Shown here: piece by piece, positions 7,101 to 13,361 of the stretch
Layout of the letters: every line of letters starts with the position of its first letter
Position numbering within the stretch: position 1 is the first letter of the stretch
Assembly: GCA_964548535.1 (NCBI GenBank)
Contig: CAZJRQ010000043.1
Coordinates: forward strand, 1 to 16,221
Direction: 5' to 3'
DNA length: 16,221 nt
DNA from: CAZJRQ01 sp964548535
GTDB taxonomy: Bacteria > Bacillota > Clostridia > Oscillospirales > Ruminococcaceae
Made by a program: the position numbers and the translations under genes
The notes under the pieces: model-generated
The model's input: only the letters and a program-made list of their open reading frames with translations
The model's database searches: none
What the model was told of the DNA's origin: nothing

Positions 7101-9452
7101 GGTGAAATTGAATATGAAACTACAGGTGAAAAACCTATTTTAGATGGTGTAGCTTCTATTGACATTCCAAATGGTTTTAAAGGGCAAATTTTTGTAAAAG
7201 CGTTCGACAAAACAGGTAATAAATCTGATGAGAAAACACCTCACGCTTCTGTTATTGATGACACTCAGCCTGAAATCAATATTTCCGAAATTGGCGATAG
7301 CAGATATTATGACGCAAATGGAAATAAGCTTTATACATCTGACGTTGAATTTACTGTAACCATAACTGATTATAAATCTGGACTTAGAGAGATTGGATAT
7401 TTGAAAGGTTCTGAGAATGATGGATTTTTAAGAAAAGTTATTACAATTGAAAATGCAAATTATGAATTAGGAATGGATCTAGGTGATGGTTGGGTTATTT
7501 CAAAAATGGACGCGAATCTTGTAACTGAAGTAACAAAGGCATTCATTTTCACAAGCGATGACAATGACATCGCATTGTTCTTTGATGCAACTGACAATTC
7601 AGGGAATATCAACGAATCCGTTCAAAGCGATACATTTACTATTGATAAAATAGACCCCGTAATTAATATTGAGGTTACTAGCGGAATTAATGGTACGAAT
7701 TATTACAACGCAAACAACAAAGCTATTATAACGATAACTGTAATCGAGCGAAACTTTGATTCCGAATATATCAACACGATGATAAAAAATGATTATAATG
7801 GTAATATACCAACAGTAGTTTTTGAAAACATTTCCGCAACTGAACACAGGGCAGTTATCACTTTTGCTGAGGGAGATTATTTCTTTGATGTTAGTGGTAT
7901 GGATTTAGGTGGACATCAAGCTATTGTGAACTTCCCTGATGATAGATCTAAAATGTTTTTTGTTGATGAGAATAAGCCTATTATTGAAGAGAATTTCGTT
8001 GAGTTTACAAGCGACAAGACAGAAAATTTCTTTAATGATAAAAACAAAACTGCTGTAATTAAGATTACAGAGCATAATTTTGATCCTAGTTTAGTTGGTT
8101 TAAGAATCATGAAAAAAGATGCTGGACTTACTCATGATTCTGCAAACTTCACTGATGTAACAGATTTGATGGTGGGCGGATATAGCTGGGTTAGTGTTGA
8201 TGATACTCATACACTTACAATTGAATTTTGGAGCGATGCAATTTATCAGGTGGAGATATATCCGTCTGATTTAGCAGGGAATATTTCCGAGTTTAGAAAC
8301 ACTGATGTTTTTGAAATAGATACAACTATACCAATTGCAATATCTAAAAATGGTGAAAGTGTTCTGGGTCGTGAGAATGAAAATGAATTTTTAGATGTAT
8401 ATCCATTTTCAAGAAAGGATGAAGATGCTCCGACAGTTGAATTTTCAGATGTAAACTTAGTTTATATTAAATATGATTTAACAGTTTATGTGCCTGAATA
8501 TACAAATGGAAAAGAATTGTCTGCAGTAAAACCCGTAAAGATTTATTTAGATGAGGACAAAAATAAAACAGGTAGAATTGACGGTAATTTATTTATCTTA
8601 CCTGATTTCAATAAGGATGGTGTCTACGCATTAGAATTAATTGCTGTGGATAAGGCCGGAAATGAAAGCGTTCTTAATTTGAACACTTACATGAGACTTG
8701 TTGAAAATGATGTATTAGCATATATTCCGAACAGCAGTTTGAGCGAAAAGACAGGTTGGTATTCATTTCAATACGAAAATGGTGATGCAATTAGTAAAAA
8801 GCCCGATGATTTTATTGATATTGATATTGTAGTTTTAACAAAAACAAATTCCAACATTAATATCGTTTTAAGGGATTTCAATGGTGATGAGAAAGATACA
8901 AATCTGCAAATAATATCAGAAGAGCAGATGTATGGCGTAGGCATGTACGAATACACTTTAGAATCGGGTTACTTTAAGCAGCATTTCCAAAACGACACTG
9001 ATGTTGAGTTATATCTTTCTGTTAAAAACGATGCAGATAGAATTGATTTAGGAAAAATTCATATTGATAATATAATGCCATCTTGTGAGTTGCCTAATGA
9101 ATTTGAATCATGGCATTGGTATTTTGGGGAAGATACTCAAACAATCACGATTACAAATATTAGTGAATCACTTGACGAAATAGAGTGTAAAGTATACGAT
9201 GATGGTAAAGAGATTGATTTTGTTTATTCAAGTAAAGATGATACTCTAACCTTTTCTCTTGATAAAGGATGGCATAATATTGGAGTGAAACTTGTAGATA
9301 CTGCTGGAAACTCAAATGATATTCAAGAAATAAGCAATCTTTACGTGGGATACTTTTGGCTATGGATTATTGTTATATCCTCGTGTATAGTTATCGTTGC
9401 CACTGTTTTGATAGTGTATAAGGTCAGAAAAAAACGAAAACTATCTTATTAA
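4143..9452 (+). CDS. Giant surface protein: YDG/MBG and Ig-like repeats, C-terminal anchor
   Basis: A 1769-residue exported protein. I chose ATG 4143: the AGAAAGGA ribosome site ends 10 nt upstream, the start overlaps the previous stop as ATGA, and the product begins with a typical signal peptide (MKKRILSIFMAVLLMLNCF, cleavage near residue 25). An earlier ATG at 4134 sits too close to the site. Residues about 43-122 resemble a YDG domain (KAYDG, NYRL, YITPKEL) and 124-197 an MBG-like domain. A long series of Ig-like domains follows, marked by D-x-x-G-N or close variants near residues 392, 544, 903, 1022, 1150, 1254, 1375, 1503 and 1718, each followed by a strand ending in an IDxxxP-type linker. 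The C-terminus is one membrane helix (about 1738-1760) and a basic tail (KVRKKRKLSY) without LPxTG. It is probably an adhesin or ligand-binding protein held in the membrane. No enzyme domain was recognised. Confidence 0.88.
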   Translation: MKKRILSIFMAVLLMLNCFPVSVLAIDEDDGQTLIVSEDKIKVIDKAYDGNKIAEVDCSEALDINENGVHLIVDASFESENASNEPIKVTISNFRLEGINKDNYRLSMDYDQIEKYAYITPKELTVTPNETSIYFGQNIPNLTYTIEPIYVEGIDLTIENYYSYDKLPVGRYNYTVKSHSPNYTVNVDEGVVFEVKEYIPNRVAIPENEDNSYHSNQTELAAPDGFLISNDRVDFQEKITITLEETLSDEHKEVSYYLKNDNKFSSEFGAISNEMKYSYSNKTDEKSPEITYINIRKSGAKTKTTDPDIENVEVEPPFNMYSFGNYTNTEIELVIKVKDISNSDFISGISSVRLLDGDKELFNLVGNKDENYEYVFKIEPNTKIGDMRIGIRDGIGNEYSNSVVEEIKSRFENENEDPPDSCLKNMKSNLLVVENKESQVDFVVSNSLNAEKSVSDKNFIYNSDNKVWYNKDDGKFTICTYDNIPNSGDVCSGIHSVKITWLHNDKEKIDEIIFDDGQVNFYQHEIAISKLENGEHKYIIEVIDNAGNTTISEQYIYIDRELPVGEILIESPKSKVIDENQWFDKDDKIIFRVNASVANSGVEMIALKVNKQDYIFSGEQIKGNKEDGYFISISTNELSNYDEQKYVVSGTVINFAQNKSKLEPLTVYVDCENPEIKKFTVEKKSTALDKILNVLTFGVYSNDTLILKVEVSDAPFDSGVDYVTIIHNELDTPVQMKNEGDSIYSIEISSKTKIFQSDIVVTVYDKYGKANISSPNIQNAEENGGVSDNVFVMIETVQPEITVIKPKCDGVERMDNEIWYNSNKFIEIIIQDVDSGIRNVDIKVNGVDVTVDKNDVEILKPLVTAASGERDNQEYTYIFDTDYFTSIVGEPDDGKYEITVEVIDNAGNVAVSENNTYYIDILPPSIDKFELVSKTIDNTSETSEYIEILEYGFYFKEAFIANIYISDNAQSSGLDKIEYRLVSYESGEIEYETTGEKPILDGVASIDIPNGFKGQIFVKAFDKTGNKSDEKTPHASVIDDTQPEINISEIGDSRYYDANGNKLYTSDVEFTVTITDYKSGLREIGYLKGSENDGFLRKVITIENANYELGMDLGDGWVISKMDANLVTEVTKAFIFTSDDNDIALFFDATDNSGNINESVQSDTFTIDKIDPVINIEVTSGINGTNYYNANNKAIITITVIERNFDSEYINTMIKNDYNGNIPTVVFENISATEHRAVITFAEGDYFFDVSGMDLGGHQAIVNFPDDRSKMFFVDENKPIIEENFVEFTSDKTENFFNDKNKTAVIKITEHNFDPSLVGLRIMKKDAGLTHDSANFTDVTDLMVGGYSWVSVDDTHTLTIEFWSDAIYQVEIYPSDLAGNISEFRNTDVFEIDTTIPIAISKNGESVLGRENENEFLDVYPFSRKDEDAPTVEFSDVNLVYIKYDLTVYVPEYTNGKELSAVKPVKIYLDEDKNKTGRIDGNLFILPDFNKDGVYALELIAVDKAGNESVLNLNTYMRLVENDVLAYIPNSSLSEKTGWYSFQYENGDAISKKPDDFIDIDIVVLTKTNSNINIVLRDFNGDEKDTNLQIISEEQMYGVGMYEYTLESGYFKQHFQNDTDVELYLSVKNDADRIDLGKIHIDNIMPSCELPNEFESWHWYFGEDTQTITITNISESLDEIECKVYDDGKEIDFVYSSKDDTLTFSLDKGWHNIGVKLVDTAGNSNDIQEISNLYVGYFWLWIIVISSCIVIVATVLIVYKVRKKRKLSY

Positions 9453-9499
9453 TATTTGAGACGTTTTTAACTTAGTACAAAGATTTTATGAATTTTAAC

Positions 9500-9546
9500 A
9501 GAGCATAACAACAAGCTTTTAAGCCGAAATGTTATGCTCTATTTTT
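9500..9546 (+). terminator. Intrinsic terminator 1 of the surface-protein operon
   Basis: AGAGCATAAC (9500-9509) pairs perfectly with GTTATGCTCT (9531-9540) and is followed by ATTTTT. The loop is 21 nt. It lies 47 nt after the stop of the surface-protein gene. Confidence 0.85.
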
Positions 9547-9585
9547 ATCTCCATTCAGCTATAAAAGCGGAATGGAGATTTTTTA
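9547..9585 (+). terminator. Intrinsic terminator 2, in tandem
   Basis: ATCTCCATTC (9547-9556) pairs perfectly with GAATGGAGAT (9570-9579) around a 13-nt loop and is followed by a T-run. It begins right after the first terminator, giving a double stop between the kinase operon and the mobile-element-like region. Confidence 0.85.
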
Positions 9586-9637
9586 TGCCCGTTTTTAAAT
9601 ACTGGCAGTGCTATATAGCCAAATATCCCTAAGCCTT

Positions 9638-9675
9638 CGATTTGATTCAAAGAAAAATTTGAAGAAAATCGGAGG
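9638..9675 (+). promoter_or_regulatory. Hairpin abutting the sigma-factor ribosome binding site
   Basis: CGATTT (9638-9643) pairs with AAATCG (9666-9671) and TTCAAA (9646-9651) pairs with TTTGAA (9658-9663), leaving a symmetric internal loop of GA opposite GA and a 6-nt loop. Tandem G-A mismatches of this kind are usually stable in RNA. The Shine-Dalgarno GGAGG is at 9671-9675, so the last base of the stem is its first G. It could modulate translation of the downstream gene or be a protein-binding site. Confidence 0.45.
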
Positions 9676-9683
9676 AATAAAAG

Positions 9684-10181
9684 ATGGATTACTATATCTT
9701 TAATCAGGAATCAGAAAGTAAATATACTCAAATATCGGAAGAGGAGTATATACAAATAAGGAAATTAGATGGCGAAAGGAAATTTATTAACCTTGGTTAT
9801 GCAGTGCTTGAAGTCGATCGGTATGAATACATACAATTCTACAAAGAAAAAAGGAGACAAAAATATCTTCTTGAAGAGGCGATACTTCATAGGGAGTTTC
9901 ATTACCATACGCTTGATAATGGCGAGGAATTAATTGTTGATGCATCAAGAGAGCCAATTGATAAAGCAGTCATTGATAAAATTTTCTCTAAAGATTCGTT
10001 AGAAAAATTGAATGAAGCTTTGAAATGTTTGCCTGAGGAGGAATTGAATTTTATTTTGCGAATTTACAAGGGAAAACAAAGCGAACGTGATTTATCTGTA
10101 GTTTTTGGTATTTCACAGCCTGCAATTCATAAGAGAAAAACACGAATTTTAAAAAAGATAAAAATTTTTCTAGAAAAATAG
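9684..10181 (+). CDS. Sigma-70 region 4-like regulator of a mobile element
   Basis: A 165-residue protein starting at ATG 9684, 8 nt after a strong GGAGG. The first ~110 residues are charged and Tyr-rich (QISEEEYIQIRKLDG, RYEYIQFYKEKRR). The C-terminal ~50 residues form a helix-turn-helix of the sigma-70 region 4 type: LPEEELNFILRIYKG, then QSERDLSVVFGISQPAIHKRKTRILKKIK, here cut only by its natural end. There is no region 2, so it is too short to be a complete sigma factor of the ordinary two-domain kind. Proteins of this size and layout are common in integrative and conjugative elements of Firmicutes, annotated as sigma-70 family. It probably regulates transcription of the element. It stands alone after a double terminator and before a long hairpin-rich non-coding region, followed by toxin and recombinase genes. 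Confidence 0.8.
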   Translation: MDYYIFNQESESKYTQISEEEYIQIRKLDGERKFINLGYAVLEVDRYEYIQFYKEKRRQKYLLEEAILHREFHYHTLDNGEELIVDASREPIDKAVIDKIFSKDSLEKLNEALKCLPEEELNFILRIYKGKQSERDLSVVFGISQPAIHKRKTRILKKIKIFLEK

Positions 10182-10199
10182 GTTATCACTCGCCCATAT

Positions 10200-10640
10200 T
10201 TTCGGCATGTATATTGAGGGGAATTAATATCTTTCCCAAAGAACCTTGAAAATTAAATACCAACACTAAGAATACATTAAGCTTACGGATCACAAAAAAC
10301 GGTCAGCCACCGAGGATGTACGCAATGACTTTCAAGAATTTGAAATGAGCGAGAAATGCAATCTTCAATCTTTGGATAGCATCCAAAGTCGGCAATGAAA
10401 CGTAAGAGGATAATGATACTTCCGTTCAGCCACAGACTCAAGCAATGGGGACGGCTTTGAGAGAACCTCAAAGGGATTAGACTTCCATGAGATGAATAAG
10501 CTGTTCATCGTTCTTAGTGCTCCGCCACAGCGGATATCGAGGGTAAATACTGTGGGAAAGCGTTTAAACAATAGCAATGAGAGTTGCTATGAATCAAACG
10601 AAGGCAAAATGATATCAGGCGGAGCAATCCGTCTGATTTA
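10200..10640 (+). ncRNA. Candidate structured RNA, hairpin-rich non-coding region
   Basis: The 480 bp between the sigma-like gene and the next ORF hold no credible gene but many perfect local hairpins on the + strand. They are: GGGAA/TTCCC (10219-10237), CGGT/ACCG (10300-10312), TTTCAA/TTGAAA (10330-10345), CTTTGGAT/ATCCAAAG with a 3-nt loop (10370-10388), CTTTGAG/CTCAAAG (10455-10473), GATGAA/TTCATC (10491-10509), TCCGC/GCGGA (10521-10534), ATAGCAA/TTGCTAT (10571-10590) enclosed by CGTTT/AAACG (10561-10600), and a 10-bp stem with one G-T pair and a GCAA tetraloop (10614-10637). Such density, including a GNRA-type loop, suggests selection for RNA or single-strand DNA structure. No T-run follows the last hairpin, so the RNA may read into the next genes as a leader. 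I recall similar sequences after sigma-like genes in other clostridial elements but cannot name a family. Confidence 0.45.
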
Positions 10641-10661
10641 CATAATTAAGGGCGTGATAAA

Positions 10662-10829
10662 TTGAAAGAAATAACTTGGGAGAAAATCCGTAAGCAGTTT
10701 AAAAAGGCTGATAAAACGCTGGTAGATACAGATAAATGCAAAACTTGTGTCTGGGCAAATCGAGAGTCAAGCAAGATTTTATGCTCGAGATATAAGTGCG
10801 TTAAGGATGGTGAAAAAAATGCTAATTAA
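10662..10829 (+). CDS. Small Cys-rich protein overlapping the MazF-like toxin gene
   Basis: A 55-residue protein starting at TTG 10662, with AAGGG 9 nt upstream, ending at TAA 10827-10829. Its N-terminal half is basic and helical (KEITWEKIRKQFKKADK). The C-terminal half carries four cysteines as CKTC and, 15 residues on, CSRYKC, which looks like a zinc knuckle. Its last 11 nt overlap the start of the toxin gene, so translation is probably coupled. No classical MazE antitoxin is present, which makes this protein a candidate antitoxin or regulator by position; that is inference. Short Cys-rich proteins of this kind occur in clostridial mobile elements, mostly as hypothetical proteins. Confidence 0.6.
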   Translation: MKEITWEKIRKQFKKADKTLVDTDKCKTCVWANRESSKILCSRYKCVKDGEKNAN

Positions 10830-11148
10830 ACGTGGAGATATATTTTATGCGGATTTAAGTCCGAGCATCGGCTCGGAGGAAAGTGGCTGTCGACCTGTTA
10901 TCGTGATCCAAAATGATGCCGGAAATAAGCACAGCCCAACAATTATCGTGATTCCGTTATCCACAGCAAAGAAGAAAAAGCTCCCCGTTCACATCAAAAT
11001 CAACGAAGTTATGCCGCAACCATCAACCGCACTCGCTGAGCAAATCAGAACAATTGATAAAAGCAGACTTCGTGAATATATTGGTACGCTAGATAATGCG
11101 AAAATGGCTGAAATAGACGAGATTTTAAGGGTTAGTATTGGAATTTGA
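10819..11148 (+). CDS. MazF/PemK-type endoribonuclease toxin
   Basis: A 109-residue protein, the usual size for the family. I chose ATG 10819, preceded by AAGGATGG with about 9 nt spacing; the frame is open further upstream but that part overlaps the small Cys-rich gene in another frame and looks non-family. The sequence begins with the family signature RGDIFYADLSP, then GSEESGCRPVIVIQND with the conserved Arg25, followed by SPTIIVIPLST with Ser48/Thr49 where Bacillus MazF (EndoA) has its catalytic Thr48, and ends with EQIRTIDKSRL, also typical. Members cleave mRNA at short single-stranded motifs and act in toxin-antitoxin pairs, forming dimers in the cytoplasm. Here the partner in the usual upstream position is a Cys-rich mini-protein and not a MazE-like AbrB-fold or ribbon-helix-helix antitoxin. 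It sits in the mobile-element-like block before the recombinases. Confidence 0.9.
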   Translation: MLIKRGDIFYADLSPSIGSEESGCRPVIVIQNDAGNKHSPTIIVIPLSTAKKKKLPVHIKINEVMPQPSTALAEQIRTIDKSRLREYIGTLDNAKMAEIDEILRVSIGI

Positions 11149-11161
11149 AAGGAAAATTTTT

Positions 11162-11323
11162 ATGAATAAATACGGACAAGCAGAGTGTGCATATCACATT
11201 TTAAGGCAGATTTCAGAGAAATTATTGGAGTCTGGGATAATTACAGAATTACAATTTATACAGCTAGACAAACGCAATTACGATGATTGTTTTCGTCAGT
11301 TTTCAACAGCGTTAGCCGCATAA
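11162..11323 (+). CDS. Small SHOCT-like protein, 53 aa
   Basis: The ORF starts at ATG 11162, 8 nt after GAAAGGA, and ends at TAA 11321-11323. The sequence ISEKLLESGIITELQFIQLD resembles the short C-terminal oligomerisation motif called SHOCT (leucine-rich helix, then G-I-I-T/S-E-x-E-F), which suggests a self-associating or protein-binding helix hairpin. There is no membrane segment or signal. It follows the MazF-like gene by 13 nt, so the small Cys-rich gene, the toxin and this gene probably form one transcript. I know of similar tiny proteins next to serine recombinases in clostridial elements, but no function has been assigned to them as far as I know. Confidence 0.65.
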   Translation: MNKYGQAECAYHILRQISEKLLESGIITELQFIQLDKRNYDDCFRQFSTALAA

Positions 11324-11406
11324 TTTCAGTGGGTTTGGTGGCTAGATATATCTCCAAATTTGTGGTATTGTGTATGTATAATCTGAACCGCAAGCGATTC
11401 AGATAG

Positions 11407-11463
11407 CGAGATTTTGACTTTTCGAACGATGTCCGAAATTTGCAAGCAAATCGTCAAAACTCG
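11407..11463 (+). promoter_or_regulatory. Three-way-junction-like structure upstream of recombinase A
   Basis: CGAG plus TTTTGAC (11407-11418, one bulged A) pairs with GTCAAAA plus CTCG (11453-11463), giving an 11-bp outer stem. Inside are two further stems: TTTCG/CGAAA (11420-11424 with 11434-11438, 9-nt loop) and ATTTG/CAAAT (11438-11442 with 11447-11451, loop CAAG); they share base 11438, so one pair must open. A smaller imperfect hairpin, CTGAA/TTCAG, lies at 11383-11402. The recombinase ribosome site follows at 11471-11478. This may be a folded leader RNA or a cluster of inverted repeats bound by recombinase or regulator. Confidence 0.4.
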
Positions 11464-11485
11464 AATTTAAAAGAAAGGTTTGAAA

Positions 11486-13030
11486 ATGGTGGCAACAGCT
11501 AGCGTAACTGTGATACAACCAACAATTTTAGAAAATGACACGAGAGTTCGTGTTGCTGCATATTGCAGAGTTAGTTCCGATTCTGCCGATCAATTACACT
11601 CATATATGTCGCAAATTCGATATTACGAGAATTTCCTTGCAGATAGCGAAACCGAAACACTCATCGGAGTATACTCAGACGAAGGAATTACAGGCACTCG
11701 AATGGACAAACGTGATGAGTTTCAAAGGTTGATGAAAGACTGCAAACGAGGCAAAATTGATAGAATCTATGCTAAGTCAATCAGCCGATTTTCCCGAAAT
11801 ACTAGGGATTGTCTAACTTCAATTCGTGAACTTAGGGAGCTTGGAATTACGATATTTTTTGAAAAAGAAAACATTGACACCGCCAAAATTTCAGATGAAA
11901 TGATGGTCACGATTATGGGTGCGTTGGCACAAGAGGAATCGACTTCGATTTCAAAAAATATGAAATGGAGCTATAGAAAAAGGATGAGAGCAGGCGAATT
12001 TATCACGATAACGCCACCTTTTGGATATGGCATCGAAAATCAGAATTTATATATCAAAGAAGATGAAGCGACGGTTGTTAGGAAAATTTTTCAGATGTAT
12101 TTGAGTGGGCTAGGTTTTGAAAGCATTATCAATAATTTAAATTCAGATATGACATTTTCACTTAAAAAGTGGTCGATTTCAAGTGTAAGATATTTGCTTA
12201 TAAATGAAAAATATATGGGCGATAGTTTGATGCAAAAGTACTATACTCCCGAATATTTTGGAGGTAAACATCAGCCCAATAAAGGCGAAATTGAACAATA
12301 CTACATTAAAAATACGCATCAAGGCATTATTTCAAAAGATGATTTTAAAAGAGTGCAAACGCTCCTAAAATCAAGATCTTCCTCCAATTTGGCTACAAAA
12401 AGCATCTATATCTTGAGCAAAAAAATATTCTGTGAAAACTGTGGTTCAACTTTTAGAAGAAAAATCTCTAGGGATAAAATATATTGGATGTGCAGGGTTC
12501 ACGATAAAAGTGCTGATAATTGCACCATCAAACAAATACAAGAATCGCAATTTTATGAGGCGTTCATCCGTCTGTACAACAAACTCAAACTAAATTATGA
12601 AACAGTTTTAAATCCCCTACTCCACCAACTTCAAGAAATAAAAAACAAAAAATTTAGTGGCAATAATCAATTTGCTGAAATCAGCAAGGAAATTGCACAG
12701 TTAAAAGAGCAAAATCACGTTCTCACAAGGCTGAAAACAAAGGAATTTCTGGATGATGCAAAGTATTTAGAGCAAACCAACGAAATCAATGCAAAGCAGA
12801 ATAAATTAGCGAAAGAACTGCAAAAAATCACTCGCCTTGATGACGAAGATGATGCGATATTTCAAATCCAAGAGATTGCTAATTTCATTGAAAATGGTGC
12901 GGATCTGATGACTGAATTTGATGAGGTGATGTTTGAAAGTTTGGTGGTGAAAATTGTGGTAGTATCGCAAAATGAAGTGGAATTTTTTCTGTATGGTGGG
13001 CTGAAATTCAGAGAAAATTTTCAGAAATGA
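11486..13030 (+). CDS. Large serine recombinase A
   Basis: A 514-residue site-specific recombinase. I chose ATG 11486, 7 nt after AAGAAAGG; an in-frame TTG 11480 lies too close to that site. The N-terminal resolvase domain (about 20-160) shows AAYCRVSSDS with the catalytic Ser30, YSDEGITGT, and SISRFSRNTRD with the catalytic arginines near 101-104. Then come the recombinase domain (about 170-290; PFGYG, EATVVRKIFQMY, NEKYMGD) and a zinc ribbon with C316, C319, C336 and C346. A coiled coil at about 385-450 is the usual synapsis-control motif. Such enzymes integrate and excise mobile elements by double-strand cleavage through a Ser-DNA link. It is the first of three recombinase-family genes and appears intact. 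Confidence 0.93.
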   Translation: MVATASVTVIQPTILENDTRVRVAAYCRVSSDSADQLHSYMSQIRYYENFLADSETETLIGVYSDEGITGTRMDKRDEFQRLMKDCKRGKIDRIYAKSISRFSRNTRDCLTSIRELRELGITIFFEKENIDTAKISDEMMVTIMGALAQEESTSISKNMKWSYRKRMRAGEFITITPPFGYGIENQNLYIKEDEATVVRKIFQMYLSGLGFESIINNLNSDMTFSLKKWSISSVRYLLINEKYMGDSLMQKYYTPEYFGGKHQPNKGEIEQYYIKNTHQGIISKDDFKRVQTLLKSRSSSNLATKSIYILSKKIFCENCGSTFRRKISRDKIYWMCRVHDKSADNCTIKQIQESQFYEAFIRLYNKLKLNYETVLNPLLHQLQEIKNKKFSGNNQFAEISKEIAQLKEQNHVLTRLKTKEFLDDAKYLEQTNEINAKQNKLAKELQKITRLDDEDDAIFQIQEIANFIENGADLMTEFDEVMFESLVVKIVVVSQNEVEFFLYGGLKFRENFQK

Positions 13031-13033
13031 GTC

Positions 13034-13062
13034 TTGACTTATGCACATAATTATGCTATAAT
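13034..13062 (+). promoter_or_regulatory. Near-consensus promoter of the Phd/ParE module
   Basis: TTGACT (13034-13039), a 17-nt spacer, and TATAAT (13057-13062) preceded by TGC, an extended -10. It starts 4 nt after the stop of recombinase A. The perfect palindrome CATAATTATG fills 13046-13055 within the spacer, and CATAAT recurs at 13068-13073; these are plausible operator half-sites for autoregulation by the antitoxin. Confidence 0.85.
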
Positions 13063-13094
13063 AATGACATAATAAAGTTGAAAGGATGATGATT

Positions 13095-13361
13095 ATGCCA
13101 CAAATCAGACCAATCACAGATTTGAGAAATACCACTGAGATTTCTGAGCTTTGTCACAATAGCTATGAACCGATTTTCATCACGAAAAACGGATATAGCG
13201 ACATGGTTGTTATGAGCAATGAAGCTTATGAAAGAGAACTTGCAACGGCTGAAATTTTTAGAAAACTGCTTGTTGCACAAAGGCAAATTGACAACGGTGA
13301 GGGTGTTGACGGCGATGAAGTCCTCGAAAAAATGAGGAATAAATATGGATATGATGTTTAA
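13095..13361 (+). CDS. Phd/YefM-type antitoxin
   Basis: An 88-residue antitoxin. ATG codons at 13086, 13089 and 13095 are in frame; I chose 13095 because AAAGG (13081-13085) then has a normal spacing and the family begins with a sequence like MPQIRPITDLRN. The N-terminal part (PITDLRNTTEISELC, then EPIFITKNGYSDMVVMSNEAYE) is the Phd DNA-binding dimer fold with its typical I-T-K-N-G hairpin. The C-terminal part (from about residue 55) is the charged, probably flexible tail that wraps and neutralises the toxin. The 3' end overlaps the toxin ORF by 17 nt. It should repress its own promoter, where a palindrome is visible. Confidence 0.92.
   Translation: MPQIRPITDLRNTTEISELCHNSYEPIFITKNGYSDMVVMSNEAYERELATAEIFRKLLVAQRQIDNGEGVDGDEVLEKMRNKYGYDV

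Noticed and set aside
9610..9619. GCTATATAGC palindrome as operator or -10 for the sigma-like gene
   Set aside because: Short AT-rich palindromes are common here and there is no matching -35; evidence too weak.
10283..10577. Minus-strand ORFs of 62-70 codons in the hairpin-rich region
   Set aside because: No ribosome sites, no family-like sequence, overlapping each other in different frames, and the hairpins explain the region better.
10747..10818. 24-codon upstream extension of the MazF-like ORF
   Set aside because: It overlaps the Cys-rich gene in another frame, the family begins near KRGDIFYADL, and ATG 10819 has a suitable ribosome site.
11341..11360. AGATATATCT palindrome as an attachment-site core
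   Set aside because: No second copy was noticed in the window, so there is no evidence of an att pair.
11377..11382. TATAAT as promoter of recombinase A
   Set aside because: A good -10 box, but no -35 at the proper distance was found, so it is not listed as a promoter.
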